From: Candidatus Aegiribacteria sp.
GTDB taxonomy: Bacteria > Fermentibacterota > Fermentibacteria > Fermentibacterales > JCC-6
Direction of reading: 5' to 3'
DNA: 64,000 nucleotides
Assembly (NCBI GenBank): GCA_013138965.1
Contig: WTBT01000001.1
Span: 62,001-126,000, forward strand
Both the position numbers and the translations under genes were made by a program. The stretch's first letter is position 1, and every line of letters begins with the position of its first letter. The notes below the pieces were generated by a model. It ran no database searches. It saw only the letters and a list, made by a program, of their open reading frames with translations, and was not told the origin of the DNA. Shown here piece by piece: positions 40,170 through 48,526 of the stretch.

Positions 40170-42257
40170 TCAGGAATTATTGTTTGCCGCGTACTGAAGG
40201 AGGTAGAGATTGTAGTAGATGCCTCTTCTGGCAAGCAGTTCCTGATGATTGCCCCGCTCAAGGATTCTTCCATCGTCTATGACCAGTATCTGATCAGCCT
40301 TCTGTATTGTGCTTAGCCTGTGGGCAACCACGATACTGGTACGATTCTTCATAAGCACATCTATGGCGTTCTGTATCAGCTGCTCGGTTGCGGGGTCAAC
40401 ATTGCTGGTGGCTTCATCAAGTACGAGAATCCTCGGGTCGTGAGCCAGGGCTCTGGCGAAACAGATCAGCTGTTTCTGTCCCGTTGACAGGGTGGCTCCC
40501 CTTTCAGCCATTACAGTGTCAAAACCCTCCGGCAGTTTCTCTATGAAAGGTGTGACCTGAACCATGTCCGCAGCTTTCCGTACCTGTTCTTTTGTAAGGT
40601 CCTGTCCCAGTCGTATGTTGTCCTCTATACTCCTGCTGAAGATGAAGGCGTCCTGCAGGACTATTGAAATGCTCTCCCTCAGCGTCTTTACAGGCAGATC
40701 CCTCAGATCGTTGCCATCCAGGAGTATCCTGCCGGAATCAACATCGTAGAATCTGCAGAGAAGGCTGATTATGGACGTCTTTCCCGCTCCCGTGGGGCCA
40801 ACAATCGCAACACTCTTTCCAGATTCGACCTTGAAACTGACATGACGGAGAACCTTCTTGTCCGCTTCGTAAGAAAAGGTCACGTTATCAAATTCGATGG
40901 CGCCTGTCAGAGCGGTATCCCTGGCAGTGGATTTATCGGCTATCTCAGGCTCGGTATCGAGTATCTCGAATATCCTCTCCCCCGCGGCCATGGCGCTCTG
41001 CATTATGTTGTATTTCTGGCTTATGTCCGCAAGTGGCTGAAACATCTGTCTCACGTAACTTATGAAGGCAACAAGTGCGCCTATTGTAAGACCGCCTTTG
41101 AGAACGCTGCCTCCACCGTAAACCAGTACAAGAGCGATCCCGACTGACGCTGTTATCTCGATCAGTGGTCTGAAGATGCCGAAGATAACCATCTGCTTCA
41201 TGTTAGCTTTGAAATAATTTCTGTTGGTCTCCTGATATTCGTCTCTCCGTCTTTTTTCCTGCCGGAAAACCTGTACGATCTTAATTCCGCTGAGATCTTC
41301 GGACAGACTTGAATTAAGTCCGGCGAGGAATTTCCTCACCGCCCTGTAAGCACCTCTTGCCTTAACGCGAAAGATCACGGTAACGATTATGAAAACCGGG
41401 GTAACGGAGAGGGAAACCAGGGCGAGTCTCCAGTTCAGCAGAAAGAGGATAATGGCTGTGCCGACGATCAGAATAACATCCTTGACAAGGTTCACAAGGA
41501 CTGCGGTAAACATTTCGTTGAGGGCTTCGATATCGTTGGTTACCCTGGTAACAAGCCTGCCTATGGGGTTCTGAGAATAGAACTTGAGTGACAGCTGCTG
41601 TATGTGCTTGAAAAGCTCAGTTCTGACATCGTACATGGATCTCTGCCCCGCTACCACCAGTGTCATGACATGACCATAGCCGGCCGCAAGGCTTATGATA
41701 ATCAGTATGCCCAGGAACCATGCAAGCCTGCTTATACCGGCGATATCATCGCCTCTGACATCAACGATCACCGAAAGAGGTACACTGGAGAGTTCCGTCT
41801 CGGGTACAAGCCAGTAACCATCCATTACCTCGCCGGTATGGCCGTTGAAGCTGTCTCCCGGAAAGAGATAGTACGTCTCTCTTGAGAGGTTGCCTTCCTC
41901 CTCCATCTCAACCCGTTCAGCGGGGTCCATCCTGTCGAGCGCCGCTTTTCGGACCAGTAGAAGTGTGTCTGCTGAAACGGGAATAAAGTCGGTTGTATCC
42001 TGTGACGATTCAACAAATTCCGTACATACTGCCACAGGGGCCGAATATACCTGATAGAGTTTCGCCAGGTAATCATCAATCCCCACTTTTGTCACGTAGG
42101 GAATGAGCAGCTCGATTCCGGCGGTGACGACCATGAAGAACATTGCAAGGAAGACCAGGCGCCGATGCGGCCTTACGTAACGGAGCAGTCTCCTGATAAG
42201 GACGCGGTCGTACAGCTTCCCTCCAGCAGCATCTTCTACAAACGGACTGCCGTGCAT
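40170..42257 (-). CDS. ABC exporter half-transporter with periplasmic insertion
   Basis: This 695-residue protein is a type IV ABC exporter with six transmembrane helices and an ATPase domain. Between TM1 (LVFLAMFFMVVTAGIELLIP) and TM2 (LAWFLGILIIISLAAGYGHV) is an insert of about 110 residues that should face outside. The ATPase has Walker A GPTGAGKTSI, signature LSTGQKQ (degenerate from LSGGQ) and a catalytically normal Walker B ILVLDEATSNVD. Together with the next protein it should form a heterodimer like TM287/288 or LmrCD. Its start overlaps the partner's stop. Substrate unknown; lipid or drug export is typical. Confidence 0.9.
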   Translation of the reverse strand: MHGSPFVEDAAGGKLYDRVLIRRLLRYVRPHRRLVFLAMFFMVVTAGIELLIPYVTKVGIDDYLAKLYQVYSAPVAVCTEFVESSQDTTDFIPVSADTLLLVRKAALDRMDPAERVEMEEEGNLSRETYYLFPGDSFNGHTGEVMDGYWLVPETELSSVPLSVIVDVRGDDIAGISRLAWFLGILIIISLAAGYGHVMTLVVAGQRSMYDVRTELFKHIQQLSLKFYSQNPIGRLVTRVTNDIEALNEMFTAVLVNLVKDVILIVGTAIILFLLNWRLALVSLSVTPVFIIVTVIFRVKARGAYRAVRKFLAGLNSSLSEDLSGIKIVQVFRQEKRRRDEYQETNRNYFKANMKQMVIFGIFRPLIEITASVGIALVLVYGGGSVLKGGLTIGALVAFISYVRQMFQPLADISQKYNIMQSAMAAGERIFEILDTEPEIADKSTARDTALTGAIEFDNVTFSYEADKKVLRHVSFKVESGKSVAIVGPTGAGKTSIISLLCRFYDVDSGRILLDGNDLRDLPVKTLRESISIVLQDAFIFSRSIEDNIRLGQDLTKEQVRKAADMVQVTPFIEKLPEGFDTVMAERGATLSTGQKQLICFARALAHDPRILVLDEATSNVDPATEQLIQNAIDVLMKNRTSIVVAHRLSTIQKADQILVIDDGRILERGNHQELLARRGIYYNLYLLQYAANNNS

Positions 42258-44059
42258 CAGCCCTCACCCCCTTCATCACTGTCAGGGGTTTCTTCCTTCT
42301 TTGCTTCTTCCTCCAGCTGCTGCATTCTGAAAAGCTCAGCATAGAATCCGTCATGCTCCACGAGTTCGGTGTGGGTTCCCTGCTCGACTATCCTGCCATC
42401 ATCCATTACGATGATATTGTCGGCATTCTGTATGGTGCTTATCCTGTGGGCGATAAGAATGCTTGTAAGATTGCTTATGTCCTTCTTCAGCCGCTTTAGA
42501 ATGGCGGCTTCAGTTTCCGTATCGACACTGGAAAGAGCATCATCCATAACAAGTATCCTTGGTTTCACAGCAAGCGCCCGGGCAATCGCTACCCTCTGCT
42601 TCTGACCCCCCGATAGGGTAACTCCCCTCTCTCCAACAGTTGTGTCGTACCCGTCGGTAAAGCCCTGGATTTCTTTGTCTATATCAACAACTGAAGATAA
42701 TTCCTTAATCATTTCGCGGGATATGTCGCAATTACCGAAGGCAATGTTGTCAGCAATGGACATGGCGAACAGGAATGTCTCCTGGGGAACGTAACCGAAC
42801 ATTCCCCGGATGTTTGACAGTTTCATTTCATGAATATCGATCCCACCAAGAAAAACCGTACCTTCGGGAGGGTCGTACAGCCTCATCAGAAGCTCAACAA
42901 GCGTAGTCTTGCCCGATCCTGTGCGCCCGACAATGCCAAGGGTTCCTCCTGCCGGCAGCTGGAAGGATACATCCTTGAGAACCTCTATCTCGGTACCAGA
43001 GTAGGTGAAGGAAAGATTTTTCACCAATATTTCAGGCTCGGGCTCGATATCCTTCGCGCCATCCATGATGTCAGGCAAGGTTGTGAAGATCTTCTGGAGC
43101 CTGTCCATACTCGCGGCACCCCTCTGAAGCAGATTGACTACCCATCCTATTGCTATCATCGGCCATATAAGCATCATCAGGTAACTGGAAAAGGCAACGA
43201 ACTCACCAAGCGAGATGATTCCCTTTACAACCATCGAGCCACCTGCGCCAAGCAGTATGGCCATGCTTGCCATGGCAAGGGCTCCGATCATCGGCTGGAA
43301 CATTCCCCATATCCGGGCGAGTCTGACATTCTGCAGGACACAGTCCTCAGCCTTCTCAGAGAAGTATCTGTCCTCCGATTGCTCGTCTCCGTAGGCTTTT
43401 ATGACCCTCACCCCCGAAAGAGATTCCTGGGCTTTCTCTGTAAGAGTGGAAAAAGCTTTCTGAACAGATTCGAACCTCTTATGAATCAACGCTCCGAACT
43501 TCAGCATCATAAAAGCAATAAAAGGAAGGGGTATCATGGTAAGAAGGGTCAGTTTCCAGTTCATGATAATCATGATAGTGATGCTGGACACCGAAAGAAA
43601 AATGGCATCGAACGAGGCTATTGTCGCAATACCGGTGGCCATTCGTACGGCACTTATGTCGTTAGTTGCGTGGGCCATGATATCGCCCACCTTGGTGTGG
43701 TCGTAATACTGTGGCGACAGTGTCTGAAGATGATCGTAAAGCTCCTGTCTTATATTCCTGTCGATCCTGTGGCTTGAACCGATGACAAGATATCTCCAGA
43801 AGAACCGGAAAATACCCATGATCAGATAAAGTCCGAGTATTAAAAGTCCCAGTTCAAGCAGAAGCGAACGGGTCGCCATTCCACTGGCCAGACTGTCGAT
43901 AACCTTCTCGAAAACCTTCGGAACAATGAGCTGCATTGCATCCACTATTACGAGTGTGCAAAGCCCCAGACCGATAGCTTTCTTATGTCTTAATACCCTC
44001 AGGAACAGAAGCTTCAGGCTGGACTTTTTCATACCCTTTTTCGGTGACGCTGACTTCAC
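42257..44059 (-). CDS. ABC exporter half-transporter with degenerate catalytic site
   Basis: This 600-residue protein has six transmembrane helices and an ATPase domain with Walker A GRTGSGKTTL, a normal signature LSGGQKQRVAIARAL and Walker B ILVMDDALSSVD, where Asp replaces the catalytic Glu. That change, paired with the altered signature of the partner, marks one inactive ATP site, as known for heterodimeric exporters. GTG start at 44059 with AAGGGAA upstream; an ATG at 44032 is an alternative. It is translated just before the partner with stop/start overlap. The C-terminal tail is acidic (EEEAKKEETPDSDEGGEG). Confidence 0.9.
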   Translation of the reverse strand: MKSASPKKGMKKSSLKLLFLRVLRHKKAIGLGLCTLVIVDAMQLIVPKVFEKVIDSLASGMATRSLLLELGLLILGLYLIMGIFRFFWRYLVIGSSHRIDRNIRQELYDHLQTLSPQYYDHTKVGDIMAHATNDISAVRMATGIATIASFDAIFLSVSSITIMIIMNWKLTLLTMIPLPFIAFMMLKFGALIHKRFESVQKAFSTLTEKAQESLSGVRVIKAYGDEQSEDRYFSEKAEDCVLQNVRLARIWGMFQPMIGALAMASMAILLGAGGSMVVKGIISLGEFVAFSSYLMMLIWPMIAIGWVVNLLQRGAASMDRLQKIFTTLPDIMDGAKDIEPEPEILVKNLSFTYSGTEIEVLKDVSFQLPAGGTLGIVGRTGSGKTTLVELLMRLYDPPEGTVFLGGIDIHEMKLSNIRGMFGYVPQETFLFAMSIADNIAFGNCDISREMIKELSSVVDIDKEIQGFTDGYDTTVGERGVTLSGGQKQRVAIARALAVKPRILVMDDALSSVDTETEAAILKRLKKDISNLTSILIAHRISTIQNADNIIVMDDGRIVEQGTHTELVEHDGFYAELFRMQQLEEEAKKEETPDSDEGGEG

Positions 44060-44126
44060 AAGTTTCCCTTCAGCTGAAGCGTTCAGAATCTATAGGTTTA
44101 CCGGTAGATGTTGCCGGCAGGCAGGA

Positions 44127-44456
44127 TCATTCGTAAGCACCCTCCTCTGATCCTATCATCACGTACTCTATTAACTCGAGTTTCTGGAGTTCCGGATCCA
44201 ATGACCAGCCCTCATCAGTGGGGATGGCGGTAATAATTAGAGGAAGGCCGTACTGCGTAACGAGTTCTCGCGCAAGGTCACCCACAAGGGCGAACCGTTC
44301 CCCGGTCTCAAAATCTTCAAAGATCACTGTTTCAGAACGGGTGCCGACAGCCATGACCTGAGTCGATCCTGTATACTGAATATAGCCATCCTGAATACGC
44401 TGACTTGTACCGCATGCAGCAATAAGAAGAATGATTAACGCAATATAATACTTCAT
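44127..44456 (-). CDS. Small lipoprotein of the M16 peptidase operon
   Basis: This 109-residue protein has a short lipoprotein signal peptide, MKYYIALIILLIAACG, with lipobox AAC. The mature part contains two beta-like stretches (STQVMAVGTRSETVIFEDFE, FALVGDLARELVTQYG). No family is recognised. I choose start 44456 rather than 44507 because AGGGGAAT lies just upstream and the signal peptide then begins at once. It starts 11 bases after the non-catalytic M16 gene and is probably cotranscribed. Confidence 0.55.
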   Translation of the reverse strand: MKYYIALIILLIAACGTSQRIQDGYIQYTGSTQVMAVGTRSETVIFEDFETGERFALVGDLARELVTQYGLPLIITAIPTDEGWSLDPELQKLELIEYVMIGSEEGAYE

Positions 44457-44466
44457 GGCTATTCCC

Positions 44467-45774
44467 CTAATTGAGTGGCCAGGGCTGCAGCTGATCAAAA
44501 GGAACAACTGTTGTGTCAGCGATTATTCCCCATCCTCCGTTGCCGACCCAGGTTTCGAGCACGACTCTGAGATCCTCAGGAGTCAGTTCCTCAATATTAT
44601 CAAAAACGGTATAACCATTCCGCCAGTCACCTGTGCTGATTTCGAAACTGCCCATCATCCAGCATTGAGTATCCTTGCTTGCAGCCCTCATATTTTCCAG
44701 TGTTCTGCTCTTCTCAATTGTGCCCCTGACGATATCCACATTCATCGGGTTTTCGATGGCATCTACGAGAACTCCGGCCATCAGGGAACAGGCCTGCACG
44801 GGTTGTTGAGAGCTGACGTACATGTAACCCCAGTTCTGCTGGTAACTCGTTGTACCGGAGAATACAGCATATGTCAGACCGTGGTCGGTTCTCAGGACCT
44901 GCCAGAGCAGATCATCGACTACGGTCAGAGCTGCCGTGAATGGGAGCAGATCCTCATGTCCCTGTGGAGGAGCATTGAATTTGACGACCGCGTAAGCAGT
45001 GGGTATCTCTCTGTGCTGCACAACAACAGTATCGAACGGAACCTGGAAAGGTTCTACAGCCTCATACTCCTGACCACCTTCGGGTATATCTGCGAAGGCT
45101 TCCTCCAGCATTTCTTTCAGTTCTTCAGAACCGGTAGGTCCGGCATGGGTGATAAGGATGTTGCCGGATCGAATTCTCTCATCAAGCATATCTTTCGCTT
45201 CATCTATTGTGAAACCGGCAACTGTTTCCTCTATCCCATCCGGCACATTTCTGTAAGTGTGTCCCGGCATGAAAGCATCATTTGCCACGAGCCAGATCCA
45301 GCTGTCAGGAGTGTAATATTTCTCCTGAAGATCCTGAATGGAACTTTCACGTACCTGTTCAACTGCCTGTGAGCTGAACTCAGGGTTAAGAAGGCAGTCG
45401 CCGAAAGCCAAGAGAAGAGCTGCAAGATCGTCCTTTGCGCAGCGCAGATGGTATCGGCTGAAATCGTAATTGAAACTGCTGGTCCATTCCGCCTGTGTTC
45501 TGTCCATGAGTTCGCGCCAGACAGGTCCTGGATATTCATCTGAACCCATCATCGCACATTCGAGGGCGAAACGTTCAAGCCCCTGAATGTCTTCCGTCAG
45601 GGCTCGGGATCCACCGATCAGGAAAAGAGAAAGACCCTCTATATCGTTATTATCAATTGTTCGAGTAATTACCGGGATACCATTAGAAAGGGTGAACTCC
45701 TCAACATTCTCCGGTATTGCAGCTAAAGCTGAACCGGCAAGAACAGTCAGGATAATCGATACGAATATTCTCAT
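44467..45774 (-). CDS. M16-family peptidase-like protein, non-catalytic subunit
   Basis: This 435-residue exported protein (RIFVSIILTVLAGSALA) has the M16/insulinase fold: FTLSNGIPVITRT at the start and the C-terminal half with TALTVVDDLLWQVLRTDHGL followed by TYAVFSG. Where the zinc motif HxxEH should be, it has GLERFALECAMM, so no zinc is bound. Such inactive partners pair with an active subunit in bacterial periplasmic M16 heterodimers. Its start overlaps the stop of the active partner as ATGA, so they are made together. Confidence 0.85.
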   Translation of the reverse strand: MRIFVSIILTVLAGSALAAIPENVEEFTLSNGIPVITRTIDNNDIEGLSLFLIGGSRALTEDIQGLERFALECAMMGSDEYPGPVWRELMDRTQAEWTSSFNYDFSRYHLRCAKDDLAALLLAFGDCLLNPEFSSQAVEQVRESSIQDLQEKYYTPDSWIWLVANDAFMPGHTYRNVPDGIEETVAGFTIDEAKDMLDERIRSGNILITHAGPTGSEELKEMLEEAFADIPEGGQEYEAVEPFQVPFDTVVVQHREIPTAYAVVKFNAPPQGHEDLLPFTAALTVVDDLLWQVLRTDHGLTYAVFSGTTSYQQNWGYMYVSSQQPVQACSLMAGVLVDAIENPMNVDIVRGTIEKSRTLENMRAASKDTQCWMMGSFEISTGDWRNGYTVFDNIEELTPEDLRVVLETWVGNGGWGIIADTTVVPFDQLQPWPLN

Positions 45775-47087
45775 TGCTGACTCTCCTCTGCATCAAGGGG
45801 GATCATGATAAATGAAGCACGAGGTTTACCTTTTATCCAGGTTTCCAGGAAAGAGTTTATATCTTCCGGTTCAACTGCGTTAATACTGTCAGAATAGGTT
45901 GAGTAGTATTCCAGATTTCCCGCTACAACCCACCAGAATGGCAACGATTCTATGGCAACATCCCGGGCAGTCTCCTCCGCCATAATCCTGTGACGGTCAA
46001 GATCTTCCTTTGCCAGAATCAAACCCTCGGCATCGTAATAGTCAGGTGACTGCAGCTGTTCGATTTCTTCCAGCAGAAGGCTCAGCGCTTCTTCAGCCCG
46101 ATCGGGATGAACCATACCGCTAAACGTGATTACAGGCGAGAAACGCTGTGTATAATAAGAACCGGAAATGCTGATGAAAGGACCGTTTGTAACAAGATCA
46201 GTATAGTACTCTCTACTCATCAGGCCCAGGTATGATCCCCATACATCGGCTGGATAACTCGCTCCGGGGTCAGTAGATATTGATGGTCCCTCAAAGATGA
46301 CTGAAATGAATCCTGCTCCTGAGGGGCTGTTCACGTATACAGTAGTGTCTCTTTCTATACTGACAAGCCGAGGCAGTATGTCGTAATTACTTAGTCCTCC
46401 GTACTCCCATGGAGAGAAGAGCTGTTCCGCAAGCATGAAAGCCTCTTCACATTCCACGTCCCCCGCAATGATGAGTGCGGAATTATCCGGAGTGTAGTAC
46501 ATCTCCTGGAAGTATTCCATGGCTGGAGGTGCGGCTGCCTGTATAACTTCAGGCACACCGATTGAGCTCTGCCTCCAGGGAGCGTCAGCGAAGATGACCT
46601 GCTCCTGGGCCAGCCAGAAAAGCCAGAGGGGATGGCTCGTTTTCCGCTCGTACTCGTTCATAATGACATCACGCTCACGCTCCATCTCAACCTGGTCAAA
46701 AAGCGGGGAAGTGATGGCATCGAACATGAACTGCAATCCCTCTTCAAAATTATCGCTGCCGAGAGTGATGTGGTACCAGACCCTCTCGGTAGAAGTCGCG
46801 CCATTGTTAATGATCCCGAGTTCTCCCATTCGCTGTCTATATGCGGTCTGATCGGGGAGAGCGGAGTTCCCCTTGAAAAACATATGCTCGTAGAAGTGAG
46901 CAAGTCCGTTTGTCTCGGGAGTCTCGCATGTTGCTCCCGTCTTCACGGCAATACAGATTGTTACCACAGGAGATGTATCATCAGGGCTGACAATAACAGT
47001 TAAACCGTTTTCCAGCTCCATCGTTTCAAATTCGGCTGCTGAAACAGCTAAAACAAGCGGGAAAAACAGGATAATGAAGGCTTTCAT
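45771..47087 (-). CDS. M16-family zinc peptidase, catalytic subunit
   Basis: This 438-residue exported protein (KAFIILFFPLVLAVSAAEF) has the inverted zinc motif HFYEH (His64, Glu67, His68) in GLAHFYEHMFFKGN. The distal Glu of the M16 site is probably in RDVIMNEYERK. The fold ends with the M16C-type helix (YDAEGLILAKEDLDRHR). It should degrade or process peptides in the periplasm together with the inactive subunit downstream. It is divergent from the amidohydrolase gene, so the 26-base gap may hold both promoters. Confidence 0.9.
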   Translation of the reverse strand: MKAFIILFFPLVLAVSAAEFETMELENGLTVIVSPDDTSPVVTICIAVKTGATCETPETNGLAHFYEHMFFKGNSALPDQTAYRQRMGELGIINNGATSTERVWYHITLGSDNFEEGLQFMFDAITSPLFDQVEMERERDVIMNEYERKTSHPLWLFWLAQEQVIFADAPWRQSSIGVPEVIQAAAPPAMEYFQEMYYTPDNSALIIAGDVECEEAFMLAEQLFSPWEYGGLSNYDILPRLVSIERDTTVYVNSPSGAGFISVIFEGPSISTDPGASYPADVWGSYLGLMSREYYTDLVTNGPFISISGSYYTQRFSPVITFSGMVHPDRAEEALSLLLEEIEQLQSPDYYDAEGLILAKEDLDRHRIMAEETARDVAIESLPFWWVVAGNLEYYSTYSDSINAVEPEDINSFLETWIKGKPRASFIMIPLDAEESQQ

Positions 47088-47113
47088 ACAAACCCCGATC
47101 CAGCTATACTCGG

Positions 47114-48526
47114 ATGAGTGATGTTGACATTATCGATAATCAAATGAATCTAATAAGATTTTCCGAAAGTGTCCCGGAATTGAAACTGTGCTTTTCAAGC
47201 AGCATGAGAATGGTGCATAATACGGCTATGGAAAAAGTACTTGATGTAGCTGGAATCATTGATAATGGTAAATTCTTTTCCGGCGGGTTTTCTATCGAAC
47301 TGGAAAACGGTCTGATAGAATCCATCACCAGGGCTAATGCCAAGGGGAAATGGAAAAACTGTATCGCGATGCCCGGTCTGATACAGACACATATTCATCT
47401 GGGACAGACACTGTTCCGGGGTATGGCTGAAGGAAGAACACTGCTGCCCTGGCTCGAAAACAGGATCTGGCCCTTCGAGGCCTCGCATACACCCGACACA
47501 CTTGCAGTATCAGTGATCCAGTCATTGAGGGAGTTATTCTCATCAGGATGTACAGGCCTTCTCGATATGGGAGTACTCAGATATTCAGAAGTCGCGGTGG
47601 ATATTCTCAGGAGATCCGGCACACGGGCTCTGATCGGGAATTCTCTTATGGATGTAGGTCCCGACTGGATAACGGAGGAACTCTCCTGGTTGAAGGAGGA
47701 AACTGAACGGATTAAGAATTCCTGCGGCGGCCATGTGACCTATGCGTATACACCCAGATTCGCCCTTTCATGCTCGGACGCTATCTGGGAATGGCTGGCT
47801 GAGCTTCCTGCAGGTATCAAAAGGACAACACATGCTTCCGAATCCATCGATGAAATCAGGCATCCGTCCATAAGAGAGAAAGGCGGCAATATACATTTCC
47901 TGGATAAGAGGGGCTTTACCGGTCCGGATACATTACTTGCCCACTGCATACACCTGCAGCAGGGAGAGTTAAAAATACTGCAGGGATCCGGAACAACAGC
48001 GGTACACTGCCCCTGGACTAATCTAAGGCTTGGAAGCGGTATAGCAGATGTTCCTGCCATGGGTTCCTCAAACATCAGGGTAACCGTTGCAAGCGATGGG
48101 GCTGCATGCAATAACCGACTTGATCTGGCTGGTGATCTACGGCTGGCAATGGGGCTTGCGTCGATTAAGAAATCTCCTGCAGCCACATGCACAGAGTTCT
48201 GGTTCAACAGTGCGTCGCGATCAGCTGCCCTGGCACTGGGATGGAAGAACACAGGAAGACTTTCCGAGAATTTCACCGCGGATATTACTCTCATCGAACC
48301 CTCATATGAGGAGTGGGAAGAACTCACGCTCTCAGAAGATCCGGTAAAGTATATACTTGAGCTGATATGGCCGGAGAGAATCGTATTAACGATGGTGGCA
48401 GGCAAAACAGTATATCGAACCGGCGAATTCCCGACATTGCCCCCACTTCCATTGAAGCTAAGTGAGGCGCGGCGGCAGGTTCTTGACAGAGCCGGCGCGA
48501 TCCCGGGAAATCCCCTTTCCAAGTGA
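47114..48526 (+). CDS. Amidohydrolase of the MtaD/5'-deoxyadenosine deaminase type
   Basis: This 470-residue metal-dependent hydrolase has the HxH motif in MPGLIQTHIHLGQTLFRG and metal ligands in KRTTHASES and LLAHCIHL. The Asp is in VTVASDGAACNN. The LGQTLFRGMAEGRTLLPWLE region resembles SAH/5'-methylthioadenosine/5'-deoxyadenosine deaminases (MtaD/DadD) and chlorohydrolase-like relatives. It probably deaminates an adenosine derivative; the exact substrate is open. The frame starts at 47114, but in-frame ATGs at 47204, 47210 or 47228 are possible, and the family match begins near the last. It overlaps priA by GTGA. Confidence 0.8.
   Translation: MSDVDIIDNQMNLIRFSESVPELKLCFSSSMRMVHNTAMEKVLDVAGIIDNGKFFSGGFSIELENGLIESITRANAKGKWKNCIAMPGLIQTHIHLGQTLFRGMAEGRTLLPWLENRIWPFEASHTPDTLAVSVIQSLRELFSSGCTGLLDMGVLRYSEVAVDILRRSGTRALIGNSLMDVGPDWITEELSWLKEETERIKNSCGGHVTYAYTPRFALSCSDAIWEWLAELPAGIKRTTHASESIDEIRHPSIREKGGNIHFLDKRGFTGPDTLLAHCIHLQQGELKILQGSGTTAVHCPWTNLRLGSGIADVPAMGSSNIRVTVASDGAACNNRLDLAGDLRLAMGLASIKKSPAATCTEFWFNSASRSAALALGWKNTGRLSENFTADITLIEPSYEEWEELTLSEDPVKYILELIWPERIVLTMVAGKTVYRTGEFPTLPPLPLKLSEARRQVLDRAGAIPGNPLSK

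Noticed and set aside
47740..48522. Minus-strand open frame of 260 codons
   Set aside because: It is the antisense of the amidohydrolase, which keeps all metal-binding motifs.
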